Shown here one piece after another: positions 1 through 9,790 of a DNA stretch of 64,000 nt. The notes below the pieces were generated by a model, which saw nothing but the letters and a program-made list of their open reading frames with translations, ran no database searches and was not told where the DNA came from. Origin of the DNA: Arthrobacter sp. 35W (GTDB lineage: Bacteria; Actinomycetota; Actinomycetes; Actinomycetales; Micrococcaceae). The translations under genes were made by a program, and so were the position numbers. The stretch is taken from contig NZ_KI519455.1 in assembly GCF_000482545.1 (NCBI RefSeq), positions 186,001 through 250,000 of the forward strand, written 5' to 3'. Positions within the stretch are counted from its first letter, which is position 1. Every line of letters starts with the position of its first letter.

Positions 1-1589
1 GCCAGGGTGTCCCACACCGGCAGCCACTGCTGCGAATGCGAATCGCCCAGCACCACAATTGTCTTGGCCGGATCCCCGGCGGGCTGGTTGGCGTGGCAGA
101 CCTGCGCGAGCACCTCGGAGTCCGGAACCAGCGCGCCGGTGCAGTCGCCGTCGATGGTGGCGAATTCGTTTTTCAGCTGCGTGGGTGCCGGGATGACCCT
201 GGCGGTGCTCGACGGCACACCTTCGTAGCCGGGCTGCAGGGCCGCGGCGCCGGGATTGTCTGCCGGCGTCTGGGCGGCGACGGCGGTGTCGTAGGCGGAG
301 ATGTCGCTCTGCCACAGGGCCACCGGACCGGCCAGCAGCGAGGCGCAGCAGGCGATCACTGCCGCCGACCGCCAGGCCCGCAGCTTGGGCCATTCCCAGC
401 TGCGCAGCGGCTTTTCGACAAAGCGGGTGGTCAGCCAGGCCAGCAGCAGGGAGGTTGCGATGACGCCCAGGCCCTGCAGCAGCGTCACGGAGCCTTGGTC
501 CTCGGCCACGAGGAAGACCACCAGCAGCGGCCAGTGCCACAGATAGAGGGCATATGACATCCCGCCCAGGCCAACGAGCGGCTTGGAGGAAAGGAGCCTG
601 TCCACGCCGATCCGGCTGCCGGTGGCGCCGGCCGCGATCACCAGGGAGGCGGCGAGCGTGGGCCAGAGCGCGATCCAGCCGGGGAACTGCTGGTCCACCG
701 TGAGGATGAGCCCACAGCCCAGCATGGCGGCCAGGCCCAGCCAGCCCATGAGGATGCGCACCACCCGCGGCAGGTCCAGATGGGGCAGCACTAGGGCCAG
801 CAGCGAGCCGAGGGCAAACTCCCACAGCCGCACGCGGGTGTCGAAGTAGGCATAGGCCTGGTTGGTGGCCGTCTGCTGGATGGAGTAGGCCAGCGAGGAC
901 GCGAAGATTGCCGCGAACACCACGGCCAGGATCCCCCGGTAGCCCAGCAGCGGGGCCAGCACGGGAATCCTGTGGGCCAGGCCCGTGCTGCGGATGAGCC
1001 GCCACACCACTGCGGCGCCGGCAAAGACCAGCGGCCAAAGAATGAAGACCTGCCCCTGGATGGACAGCGACCAGAAATGCTGCAGCGGGCTGGCGCCGGA
1101 ATGGTCGATCGCGTAGTAGTCCACTGCGTTGTCGGCCAGCAGCCAGTTCTGTTGGTAGGTGAGCGATGCCAGCGCCTGGTCAAGGATGTCCGGCCAGCGC
1201 CGCGGCGGCAGCACGGCCCAGGTCAGCAGCAGCGTGGCCGCCAGGACGACGACGGCGGCCGGCAGCAGGCGCTTGAACAGGTGCAGCCAGTGGCGGATGA
1301 GCCGCAGGGGGCGGCCGCCCTCCACCTTGGCGGTGAACTGGCGGGTCATCAGGAAGGCTGAAACCAGCAGGAAAACGTCCACTCCCCCGGACACCCGGCC
1401 CAGCCAGACGTGGTAGGTGACAACCATCAACACGGCCAGCGCACGCAGGCCCTGGACCTCCGGCAGGAACTTCCGCTTCCCGCCCGTTGCCGCACCCTCG
1501 TCCGGCCCCTCTGCCGGCCCCTGTGCCAGGGCACCGCCGTCGGCCGTCCCAGCCCTCAATACGCCCGTTGACGCCGTCCCAAACTCCAT
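1..1589 (-). CDS. Acyltransferase 3 family protein with C-terminal SGNH domain (OafA/YrhL-like), truncated by window edge
   Basis: Membrane O-acyltransferase of the OafA/YrhL kind, expected to acylate a cell-envelope polysaccharide or peptidoglycan sugar. The first 529 codons lie in the window; the 3' end is off the left edge. Residues 1-40 are a Gly/Ala-rich cytoplasmic tail. RALAVLMVVTYH (49-60) is the first helix of the acyltransferase-3 domain with its conserved His60, followed by SGGVDVF. About ten hydrophobic segments follow, then a Pro/Ala linker and GDSH at 515-518, block I of an SGNH hydrolase with candidate nucleophile Ser517. The ATG at 1589 is preferred because AGGTGC lies 8 nt upstream; an in-frame ATG at 1607 lacks a ribosome site. 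The acceptor polymer cannot be told. Confidence 0.88.
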   Translation of the reverse strand, partial: MEFGTASTGVLRAGTADGGALAQGPAEGPDEGAATGGKRKFLPEVQGLRALAVLMVVTYHVWLGRVSGGVDVFLLVSAFLMTRQFTAKVEGGRPLRLIRHWLHLFKRLLPAAVVVLAATLLLTWAVLPPRRWPDILDQALASLTYQQNWLLADNAVDYYAIDHSGASPLQHFWSLSIQGQVFILWPLVFAGAAVVWRLIRSTGLAHRIPVLAPLLGYRGILAVVFAAIFASSLAYSIQQTATNQAYAYFDTRVRLWEFALGSLLALVLPHLDLPRVVRILMGWLGLAAMLGCGLILTVDQQFPGWIALWPTLAASLVIAAGATGSRIGVDRLLSSKPLVGLGGMSYALYLWHWPLLVVFLVAEDQGSVTLLQGLGVIATSLLLAWLTTRFVEKPLRSWEWPKLRAWRSAAVIACCASLLAGPVALWQSDISAYDTAVAAQTPADNPGAAALQPGYEGVPSSTARVIPAPTQLKNEFATIDGDCTGALVPDSEVLAQVCHANQPAGDPAKTIVVLGDSHSQQWLPVWDTL

Positions 1590-1735
1590 CAACCTGCACC
1601 TAACCATCGCTAAAGCCAAGTTTCCACGGTACGTGGACCTCCTTGGAGCCGTCGATTTAAGTGGTCCGGGCCACATCCACGACCGGTAGTCTCAGGGACG
1701 GGGCCCGTCCGGGTTCCGGGACGGGAGGACCGGTC

Positions 1736-2755
1736 ATGACCTTGCAGGTGCGGGTGGTGGTGCCCGCTGGGCTCACTGCCGACATTGTCAGCGCCGCCCG
1801 GGGGCTGTCCGGCGTCTCGGAGATCTCCGTGCTCACCGGAGCCTCGGTGCTGCCGCCCGGGGACATCATCACGCTCGCCGCCGAGCGCGAGTGTGTCGCG
1901 GAATTGTTGGAACTCCTGCATGGCTTCCAGGTCGCCGAGGTGGGCTCCGTCAGCATCAGTGAACCGGAGCTGGTGCTGTCCACCCGGGCCCGGCAGGCAT
2001 CCGAGCAGACCCCGGGCGAGGGCGCCGATGCCATCATCTGGGACGAGGTGGAAACCAACACCAGCGAGGAAGCCAAGCTGAGCTGGAGCTTTCTGGCCTT
2101 CCTGGTGATCGCCACCCAACTGGCCGGGATCGGCATCGTCACCGATTCAACCATCGCCATCGTGGGCGCCATGGTGGTGGGTCCGGAATTCGGGCCGCTG
2201 GCCGGACTGGCCCTGGCCCTGGTGGACCGGCGCTGGGCCCTGGCCCGCCGCGCCGCTGTGGCCCTGGGCGTGGGGTTCCCGGTGGCCATGGGCATTGCCG
2301 CCCTGGCCACCTGGCTGTCCATTCCGCTGGGGCTGGTGGACCCGGGCTTCCTCAGCAAGGGGGATCCGGCCACCGAGTTCATCTACCACCCCGGCCCCTA
2401 CTCGTTCATCGTGGCCGTGCTGGCCGGCGCCGCCGGCATGTTGTCCCTCATCGGGCGCAAATCCGCCGTGCTGGTGGGTGTCTTCATTTCCGTGACAACA
2501 GTCCCGGCAGCAGGCTTTGTCGCCGTCGCGCTGGTCCTCAACGAGCCTGCCCTGGCCGCCGGCTCCGCGATCCAGCTGCTGCTGAACCTCTCCGGCATTG
2601 TTGTCTCCGCGGCCGCTGTGCTGGCGGTGTACCGCTGGCTGGGCCGGCACCGCTCCAGCGCACCGGCGTCGCCCTACGCAGCCAACCCGTTCAAACGCCA
2701 ACAGCCCGTTAAACGCCAACCGCCCCGCAGCCAGCGTCCGTCTAAGGGACGCTGA
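1736..2755 (+). CDS. DUF389 family membrane protein
   Basis: A 339-residue protein of the DUF389 family; its biochemical role is not known. Residues 1-100 form a soluble part with an alternating pattern like a small ACT-type domain (VRVVVPAGLTADIVSAARG). About six hydrophobic helices follow, starting at SFLAFLVIATQLAGIGI, with the family signature GAMVVGPEFGPLAGLALAL. The tail is basic (KRQQPVKRQPPRSQRPSKGR), so it should be cytoplasmic. The ATG at 1736 is chosen because GGGAGGA lies 6 nt upstream; an in-frame ATG at 1661 would add 25 residues with no ribosome site. It stands alone between a divergent acyltransferase and a convergent groEL. Confidence 0.85.
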   Translation: MTLQVRVVVPAGLTADIVSAARGLSGVSEISVLTGASVLPPGDIITLAAERECVAELLELLHGFQVAEVGSVSISEPELVLSTRARQASEQTPGEGADAIIWDEVETNTSEEAKLSWSFLAFLVIATQLAGIGIVTDSTIAIVGAMVVGPEFGPLAGLALALVDRRWALARRAAVALGVGFPVAMGIAALATWLSIPLGLVDPGFLSKGDPATEFIYHPGPYSFIVAVLAGAAGMLSLIGRKSAVLVGVFISVTTVPAAGFVAVALVLNEPALAAGSAIQLLLNLSGIVVSAAAVLAVYRWLGRHRSSAPASPYAANPFKRQQPVKRQPPRSQRPSKGR

Positions 2756-2780
2756 CCGCGGGGCGGTTGGTTAGGGATGC

Positions 2781-4397
<1,617 letters not shown>

Positions 4398-4475
4398 TCA
4401 AGTCCTTTCACGCAAAGACCCCACGCCATCGATCCAGACAGGCTCAATCGGCGGCGCGGGGCATTGCAACGGGTG

Positions 4476-4772
4476 CTACTTTACGATGATGGCCAGCACG
4501 TCGCGGGCGGAGAGAACCAGCAGCTCTTCGCCGCCGGTCTTGATCTCGGTTCCATCGTACTTGGAGTAGATGACAACGTCGCCAACTGCTACATCGACGG
4601 GAACGCGGTTGCCCTTGTCGTCAATGCGGCCGGGGCCCACTGCCACAACTTCGCCCTCCTGGGGCTTCTCCTTGGCGGTGTCCGGGATGACCAGGCCGGA
4701 TGCGGTGGTCAGCTCAGCTTCGAGCTGGCGGACAACAATACGATCCTCAAGAGGCTTAATAGAGACCGACAC
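4476..4772 (-). CDS. groS: Co-chaperonin GroES (10 kDa)
   Basis: Lid of the GroEL chamber, 98 residues. The sequence [17 protein letters not shown] is the first strand of the Cpn10 barrel, and the mobile loop is [20 protein letters not shown]. The residues [21 protein letters not shown] and KYDGTEI are diagnostic for the family. It is the first gene of the groES-groEL transcript. The 5' leader carries two inverted repeats matching CIRCE, so HrcA repression and heat induction are expected. No hrcA gene is in the window. Confidence 0.98.
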   Translation of the reverse strand: MSVSIKPLEDRIVVRQLEAELTTASGLVIPDTAKEKPQEGEVVAVGPGRIDDKGNRVPVDVAVGDVVIYSKYDGTEIKTGGEELLVLSARDVLAIIVK

Positions 4773-4892
4773 TCGGACCTCTCCTTCACTGGGTAAAAAT
4801 CTTCGGATGATTCAAGAACCTTGGGACAGACTCCGCCTCTGCCAACGTCGTCGCGGTGCCGCGGGCAGGGAAGAAGTCTGAGGCTTCTTCAA

Positions 4893-4919
4893 TTAGCACC
4901 CTCATGCCGAGAGTGCTAA
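4893..4919 (-). promoter_or_regulatory. CIRCE operator 1 (HrcA binding site)
   Basis: TTAGCACCC, a 9-nt spacer and GAGTGCTAA form the CIRCE inverted repeat (consensus TTAGCACTC-N9-GAGTGCTAA) with one mismatch. It lies just downstream of the predicted -10 of the groES promoter, so HrcA bound here would block transcription. Confidence 0.93.
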
Positions 4920-4923
4920 CCCG

Positions 4924-4953
4924 ACTCTATTGAATCGGTTAGCACTCGGTCAA
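4924..4953 (-). promoter_or_regulatory. groES-groEL promoter
   Basis: On the minus strand TTGACC (4948-4953), an 18-nt spacer and TAGAGT (4924-4929) form a housekeeping-type promoter. The -35 lies inside CIRCE 2, and CIRCE 1 covers the start of transcription. The same TAGAGT -10 recurs before infA and rpsL. Confidence 0.75.
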
Positions 4954-4965
4954 GGCGAGTGCCAA
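4939..4965 (-). promoter_or_regulatory. CIRCE operator 2 (HrcA binding site)
   Basis: TTAGCACTC, a 9-nt spacer and GAGTGCCAA: a second CIRCE element with one mismatch, overlapping the -35 box of the groES promoter. The two operators are 19 nt apart, about two helical turns from edge to edge. Confidence 0.93.
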
Positions 4966-5088
4966 TGAAGCGCCATATTCGGGGCCGTTTTCGCTGCCGG
5001 CGCACAGGCCCGGCGGCGGGGCGGCCCGGGATCGCCCGACGGCGATGGCTGCCTGAGCGCAGCTGCTGTCGGCGTGGTGCGGGGCGCG

Positions 5089-5547
5089 TCAGTGCCCGCG
5101 GTGCTGGGCGGACCAGACGGACAGGCGGTGCTGGTGGATCGTTGCGGCAGTCCGCTTCGCAGTTCTCGCAGCCGACTTGAACCACAAGACTGCCGCAATG
5201 GTTCCTCCGGCCCCGGCCAGCAGCAGCACACCGCCGCCCACCATGGCCGGCGCGAATCGACCCAGGTCCACCACTTCTTCGCCCTGGGCTGCGAGCGCAT
5301 AGCTGGTCAGCGGGCCCACTAGGAGAAAGAACCCGGCCAGACCCACCAGCAGCGACAGGGCCAGCACCCAGCGGGTCCGCGGCCGCCCGGCGGCGGCAGC
5401 GTCTGCCGTCTCAAGCAGGTGGGCGGGCACCGGTATGGCCAGCAGCTGTTCCGGCGTGGGCTCCGCGGCATGCCGCGCCTGCCCTGACTGCTGATGCTGC
5501 CTGAACGGCTGGTTCTGTCCGGCGGGCGGAGTCTGCGGATCTGTCAT
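5089..5547 (-). CDS. Small two-helix membrane protein, function unknown
   Basis: I do not recognise a family for this 152-residue protein. Residues 1-58 are hydrophilic and rich in Gln, Pro and Ala. Two hydrophobic helices follow: WVLALSLLVGLAGFFLLVGP (about 60-79) and APAMVGGGVLLLAGAGGTIAAVLWF (about 98-122, named here by its ends APAM and VLWF). A basic tail ends in HRGH. The layout suggests a hairpin in the cytoplasmic membrane with both ends inside. TAGGGT lies 6 nt before the ATG and there is no ribosome site, so a leaderless mRNA is predicted. It is divergent from the methyltransferase gene. Confidence 0.7.
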   Translation of the reverse strand: MTDPQTPPAGQNQPFRQHQQSGQARHAAEPTPEQLLAIPVPAHLLETADAAAAGRPRTRWVLALSLLVGLAGFFLLVGPLTSYALAAQGEEVVDLGRFAPAMVGGGVLLLAGAGGTIAAVLWFKSAARTAKRTAATIHQHRLSVWSAQHRGH

Positions 5548-5553
5548 GTGCCC

Positions 5554-5559
5554 ACCCTA
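5554..5559 (-). promoter_or_regulatory. -10 box of a predicted leaderless promoter
   Basis: TAGGGT on the minus strand ends 6 nt before the ATG at 5547, putting the transcription start at or next to the A of the start codon. No convincing -35 is seen. Confidence 0.5.
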
Positions 5560-5612
5560 GCGGCCGCCGGACACCGGGCACCCGCCGGGACGGTCGCACG
5601 TCCCCGCCGGGA

Positions 5613-5618
5613 TAATCT
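5613..5618 (+). promoter_or_regulatory. -10 box of a predicted leaderless promoter
   Basis: TAATCT is followed by TGACCC and then the ATG at 5625 (6-nt gap). No Shine-Dalgarno sequence can fit. The string TAATCTTGACCC also precedes glmS. An alternative box GATAAT at 5611 would leave an 8-nt gap. Confidence 0.55.
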
Positions 5619-5624
5619 TGACCC

Positions 5625-6842
5625 ATGGCTACAGATGCAATCGCGCCCTTGTTGACCGCCGAGGGGTGGGAGCTCCTCGCATCGATGGGCCAGTACCGGG
5701 AGGCCGACTCCCTCAAGCTCAATGCCTCCCTGCGCAAGGCCGGCCACTCCCCCGAACTGGTGGCAGCGGTCCTGACCCAGTCCCGGCTGCGCACCAAGGC
5801 CGAGGCCAAGTTTGCCGAGTTCGCACACCAGATGCTGTTCACCCAGGCCGGCCTCGAACAGGCCACCAGACTCAGCATCGCGGCCCTGCATGCCCGCCGA
5901 TTCGCCGAGGCCGGCGTCCAACACGTGGCAGACCTGGGCTGCGGCATCGGCGCCGATTCGCTGGCCCTGGCCAGCATGGACCTTCGCGTCACCTCGGTGG
6001 AGATGGACGAGACCACGGCGGCCTGCGCCACCATCAACCTCATGCCCTTCCCCACCGCCACGGTGGTCCAGGGCCTTGCCGAGGAAACCGACCTCACCGG
6101 CGTCGACGGCGTCTGGCTGGACCCGGCCCGCCGCACCACCTCGACCAGCGGCACCACCCGCCTCTTCGACCCCGAGGCGTTTTCCCCACCACTGTCCTTC
6201 GTGGAATCCCTGGCTGCCCGCGGCCTGGCTGTGGGCGTCAAGATGGGCCCCGGCATCCCGCACGAATCCATCCCGGCCGGCTGCGAGACGCAGTGGGTTT
6301 CGGTGGACGGCGATGTGGTGGAGGCGGCCCTGTACTTCAATACTCTGGCCCGCGACGGCGTCGTCCGCGCCGCCGCCGTCATCGGCCCGCACGGCATGGC
6401 CGAGCTCACCAGCCCCGAGGCCTACGATGCCGCCAACCAGGACGTCGCCATTGGGCCCGTCGAGGGCTACCTCTACGAGCCCGACGGCGCCGTCATCCGC
6501 GCCGGACTCGTGGCGGATCTGGCCCGGCGCCTCGACGGCCACCTGCTGGACGAGCACATCGCGTACATCTGCGCGCCCGAACTGGTGGCCACGCCGTTCG
6601 CCCGCGCCTACAAGGTGCTGGAGGTCAAACCCTTCAACGTCAAGGCCCTCAAGGCCTGGGTCAAGGCCAACCGGATCGGCGTGCTGGACATCAAGAAGCG
6701 CGGCATGGCCGTCACCCCGGAGGAACTGCGCCGCCAGTTGCTGACAGGTTCGGGCAAGGGCCCCAACAAGGCCACGCTGGTCCTCACCCGCATCGGCGAG
6801 GACCGCGTGGCCATCGTGGTCGAGCCCATCAACCTGCACTGA
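5625..6842 (+). CDS. THUMP-like domain SAM-dependent methyltransferase
   Basis: A 405-residue class I methyltransferase of the actinobacterial THUMP-like family; the substrate is unknown, but RNA is plausible from the family name. Residues 1-95 are helical. The Rossmann motif I is HVADLGCGIGADSLALA (about 100-116), followed by the acidic strand end VTSVEMDET. A conserved WLDPARR (about 165-171) takes the place of the usual motif IV. The C-terminal third, with FARAYKVLEVKPFNVKALKA and DIKKRGMAVTPEELRRQL, is the THUMP-like part. It sits between a divergent membrane protein and a convergent dehydrogenase, so it is its own transcription unit. Confidence 0.85.
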   Translation: MATDAIAPLLTAEGWELLASMGQYREADSLKLNASLRKAGHSPELVAAVLTQSRLRTKAEAKFAEFAHQMLFTQAGLEQATRLSIAALHARRFAEAGVQHVADLGCGIGADSLALASMDLRVTSVEMDETTAACATINLMPFPTATVVQGLAEETDLTGVDGVWLDPARRTTSTSGTTRLFDPEAFSPPLSFVESLAARGLAVGVKMGPGIPHESIPAGCETQWVSVDGDVVEAALYFNTLARDGVVRAAAVIGPHGMAELTSPEAYDAANQDVAIGPVEGYLYEPDGAVIRAGLVADLARRLDGHLLDEHIAYICAPELVATPFARAYKVLEVKPFNVKALKAWVKANRIGVLDIKKRGMAVTPEELRRQLLTGSGKGPNKATLVLTRIGEDRVAIVVEPINLH

Positions 6843-6844
6843 CC

Positions 6845-7657
6845 CTAGCTGCGGGAGAACTCGCTGGCTTCGCGCACCTGCTCGGGGGTGGGGCGGATGC
6901 CGGTGTAGAGGACAAACTGCTCCTCCGCCTGGATCGCAATGACCTCGGCACCCGTGATGACGTGCTTGCCGGCGGCGCGGGCCGCCGTGATCAGCGGCGT
7001 TTCGGAGGGAAGCGCGACGACGTCGAACACCACGGCGGCAGCGGCCACCGTCGCGTCGTCGAACGACTGGGCAGCTTCATCGGCACCGGCCATGCCCAGC
7101 GGCGTCACGTTGACCAGCAGATCCGCCACGGCCTCCCCCACCTCCGGCAGCCAGGCGAAGTTGTACAGCCCGGCCAGGGCGCGGCCGGATTCCTCGTTGC
7201 GGGCCACGATGGTGACGGCAGCAAACCCGGCGTCGCGCAGGGCAGCCGCCACCGCCTTGGCCATGCCGCCGGAACCGCGCAGCAGCACGGTGGACGCCGG
7301 GTCCACGCTGTGCTCGGCCAGCAGCCGGGCGATCGCCAGGTAGTCGGTGTTGTAGGCCGTGAGAACACCGCCGTCGTTCACGATGGTGTTGACGGAATCG
7401 ATGGCGATGGCGGAAGGATCCATGACATCGACCAGCTCAATGACGGCCTCCTTGTACGGCATGGAGACAGCCGCGCCGCGGATGCCCAGACCTCGGATGC
7501 CGGAAACGGCCTGGGCCAGATCCACCGGCGCGAAGGCCTTGTAAATGAAGTTCAGGCCCAGAAGGTCGTAAAGATAGTTGTGGAAGCGCGTGCCAATATT
7601 GCTGGGCCGGGCAGCCAGCGAGATGCACAGGGTCATGTCTTTGTTCAGGATCGGCAT
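6845..7657 (-). CDS. Shikimate dehydrogenase-like NAD(P)-dependent oxidoreductase
   Basis: A 270-residue AroE-fold protein. The substrate domain carries SMPYKEAV at about residue 62, with Lys in the place of the AroE catalytic Lys (usual motif NVTxPxK), and NTDYLA near residue 98, matching the AroE NTD. The nucleotide-binding loop is GSGGMAKAVAAAL. The departures from NVT and from NTDGxG suggest a side branch (YdiB- or SDH-like) with another polyol or keto-acid substrate. No other shikimate-pathway gene is nearby. The ATG at 7657 is chosen; GGAGGA touches it directly, and CACAAT 6 nt upstream could make the mRNA leaderless. A second ATG lies at 7636. Confidence 0.83.
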   Translation of the reverse strand: MPILNKDMTLCISLAARPSNIGTRFHNYLYDLLGLNFIYKAFAPVDLAQAVSGIRGLGIRGAAVSMPYKEAVIELVDVMDPSAIAIDSVNTIVNDGGVLTAYNTDYLAIARLLAEHSVDPASTVLLRGSGGMAKAVAAALRDAGFAAVTIVARNEESGRALAGLYNFAWLPEVGEAVADLLVNVTPLGMAGADEAAQSFDDATVAAAAVVFDVVALPSETPLITAARAAGKHVITGAEVIAIQAEEQFVLYTGIRPTPEQVREASEFSRS

Positions 7658-7884
7658 TCCTCCATTGTGTCCGGTGCAATCGGCCCGGGGCGAGAATGAC
7701 GCCGGATTCCGTTGATGAATAAAGTGGACGACCAAACGGCCCGCTGTGTCCGAACACACCAGCAGCCCCGTTACATATGACGCCCCACAGACGCGGCAGC
7801 CCTGGGCCTGCATTAGAATTGCCCCATACTCACGGGCGCAATCTGGCGGCCATGAATGGCCAATTAAAGAATCTGGGAGGGCGT

Positions 7885-9036
7885 TTGAACATCGATTTCG
7901 CCTCATCAGAACGGTCAACACTGGGCGTCGAGTGGGAACTCGCCCTGGTGGATGCCGAATCGGGGGAATTGGTACCGGCCGCCAGCGAGGTTCTGGCCGC
8001 CGTTGCGGCAGCACATCCGGAGCTGGCCGCAGATGCGGAACACCCGCACATCAAGCAGGAACTGCTGCTGAATACCGTGGAAATCGTCACCGGGATCTGC
8101 CACACCGTGTCCGAGGCAAAGAACGATCTTGCCCGCAATCTTGCCACCCTGCGCGAGGCAACAGACCCGCTGGGCGTGGAACTCCTCAGCGCGGGGACAC
8201 ACCCGTTCAGCCACCCCCGCCAGCAGGCGGTGACTGACAAGGAACGCTACGCCAAGCTCATCGACCGCACCCAGTGGTGGGGCAACCAGATGGTCATCTA
8301 CGGCGTCCACGTCCACGTCGGCCTTGACCATGTGTCCAAGGCCATGCCCGTTCTGGACGGGTTGGTGAACTATTTCCCGCACTTCCAGGCACTTTCCGCG
8401 TCGTCGCCCTACTGGGACGGCGAGGACACCGGCTACGCCTCCCAGCGCGCGCTGATGTTCCAGCAACTGCCGACGGCCGGCCTGCCGTTCCAGTTCCCGG
8501 ACTGGGCAGCGTACGAGGCCTATGTGCAGGATATGTTCACCACGGGAGTCATCGACGCCACGTCGGAGATCCGCTGGGACATCCGCCCCGTCGCCAACCT
8601 CGGCACCATCGAAATGCGCATTTGCGATGGCCTGTCCACGTTGGAGGAGATCGGCGCCGTCGCAGCGCTCACTCAGTGCCTGGTGGATGATTTCTCCCAG
8701 ACGCTGGACGACGGCGGCACCATTCCGACCATGCCGCCGTGGCATGTACAGGAAAACAAATGGCGGGCCGCCCGCTACGGCATGGACGCGATCATCATCC
8801 TCGATGCCGCAGGCAACGAGCAGCTGGTCACGGAGAATACGCTGGAGCTGCTGAACAAGCTCGAGCCCGTCGCCAAGCGCCTGGGCTGCTCCGACGAGCT
8901 GGCCGATGTGGAGAAGATCATTGCCAACGGCGCCGGGTACCAGCGCCAGCGCTCGGTTGCCGCCGCCAATGATGGAGACCTGCGCCCCGTGGTGAAGGAC
9001 CTCGTGGCCCGCATGCGATCCAACACCCTGCCGTAG
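7885..9036 (+). CDS. Carboxylate-amine ligase, YbdK / glutamate-cysteine ligase 2 family
   Basis: ATP-grasp-related GCS2 enzyme joining glutamate to an amine; YbdK proteins show weak glutamate-cysteine ligase activity. Actinobacteria that make mycothiol do not need glutathione, so the real substrate is uncertain. The family opening TLGVEWELALVD, the strand HPHIKQELLLNTVEI, YGVHVHVGLD and the RWDIRP / IEMRICDG motifs are all present. The TTG at 7885 is preferred because GGGAGGG ends 3 nt before it and similarity starts right after; an in-frame ATG at 7852 would add eleven residues but has no ribosome site. It is convergent with the frameshifted gene, with a strong terminator between them. Confidence 0.87.
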   Translation: MNIDFASSERSTLGVEWELALVDAESGELVPAASEVLAAVAAAHPELAADAEHPHIKQELLLNTVEIVTGICHTVSEAKNDLARNLATLREATDPLGVELLSAGTHPFSHPRQQAVTDKERYAKLIDRTQWWGNQMVIYGVHVHVGLDHVSKAMPVLDGLVNYFPHFQALSASSPYWDGEDTGYASQRALMFQQLPTAGLPFQFPDWAAYEAYVQDMFTTGVIDATSEIRWDIRPVANLGTIEMRICDGLSTLEEIGAVAALTQCLVDDFSQTLDDGGTIPTMPPWHVQENKWRAARYGMDAIIILDAAGNEQLVTENTLELLNKLEPVAKRLGCSDELADVEKIIANGAGYQRQRSVAAANDGDLRPVVKDLVARMRSNTLP

Positions 9037-9093
9037 CAGACGGTTTCTGCACACATGGTGCCGCCCTGCTTCCAGGGCCGGCGCCACGGAACT

Positions 9094-9157
9094 GCTGGGC
9101 GACTGGGCGACTGGGCGACTGGACAACTGGACAACTGGACGACTGAGTCATTGAACG
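9094..9157 (+). repeat. 8-bp tandem repeat, eight units
   Basis: Eight consecutive 8-bp units close to ACTGGGCG or ACTGGACA run directly into the next terminator. The units decay towards the right (ACTGAGTC, ATTGAACG). They are intergenic, 58 bp after the stop of the YbdK gene. Confidence 0.85.
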
Positions 9158-9197
9158 ACGACGGCGGCACCTCGGTGCCGCCGTCGTCGTTGTTTCC
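9155..9197. terminator. Strong, probably bidirectional terminator
   Basis: A perfect 16-bp stem (9155-9170 with 9175-9190) closes a CTCG loop and is followed by TGTTTCC. It lies between the convergent YbdK gene and the frameshifted gene and can serve both. Confidence 0.75.
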
Positions 9198-9254
9198 GGG
9201 GCTGCTTGCTCCCCGGCGGATCCTGCAATCCGCTGGATCCGCCGAAATGCGCGG

Positions 9255-9634
9255 CTAGTTCGACATCCGGTTGCGGAGCGAACCCGAGCTCGCCAACGCC
9301 GCGGCGATGGCGTCTGCAGTTTGCTCAAACACTGTATTGGTCTTTGCGGCACCGATGGCTCCGCCCTTTAGCGACGCTGCTGCCAGGCTGCGGTTGAGCC
9401 GTGCCACCAGCAATTGGTCCGGCGTGGCAAAGAACTCCACGGGAAATGAAACGTGAAGCTTTTTCCCCGCCATCGCTCCCAGCACCACCGTGGCAAAGGT
9501 ACTGCCCCGTGTGGCCGTGAAGCCGCCATTCGGGGCGGCTTCACGGTGAACCCCTGTCCGGTGAGGGCGTCACCAACAATTCGTTTGCCCGTCTCCGCAT
9601 CAGTTGCAATAAGGAAATCGTGGCTGGATGCCAT
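9255..9634 (-). pseudogene. Frameshifted small gene, function unknown
   Basis: The ATG at 9634 has AAGGCAAGGA upstream and opens a frame starting MASSHDFLIATDAETGKRIV and reaching GQGFTVKP. This frame then loses coding character. A second frame takes over near 9530 with NGGFTATRGSTFATVVLG and AMAGKKLHVSFPVEFFATPD and runs to the stop at 9255. Joined, the two parts give about 126 residues: an N-terminal strand-rich segment, then an alpha/beta segment with a Ser/Gly-rich tail. The switch falls exactly at an 11-bp perfect inverted repeat (9517-9527 with 9534-9544), so a replication or sequencing slip at a hairpin is likely. I do not recognise the family. Confidence 0.6.
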
Positions 9635-9790
9635 TTCCTTGCCTTTCCAGAATTCGTGGAGCCCGTTTCCTGCGAATCGCAGGAAACGCTGGCATCGCCA
9701 GCGCGGCAACAGTCTAGGCATCGAAACACCCAGCACACGGGATGACACGAACGTCGCCTGCCCTTGGGGTTTGGCCGGCGTCCACTTCTT

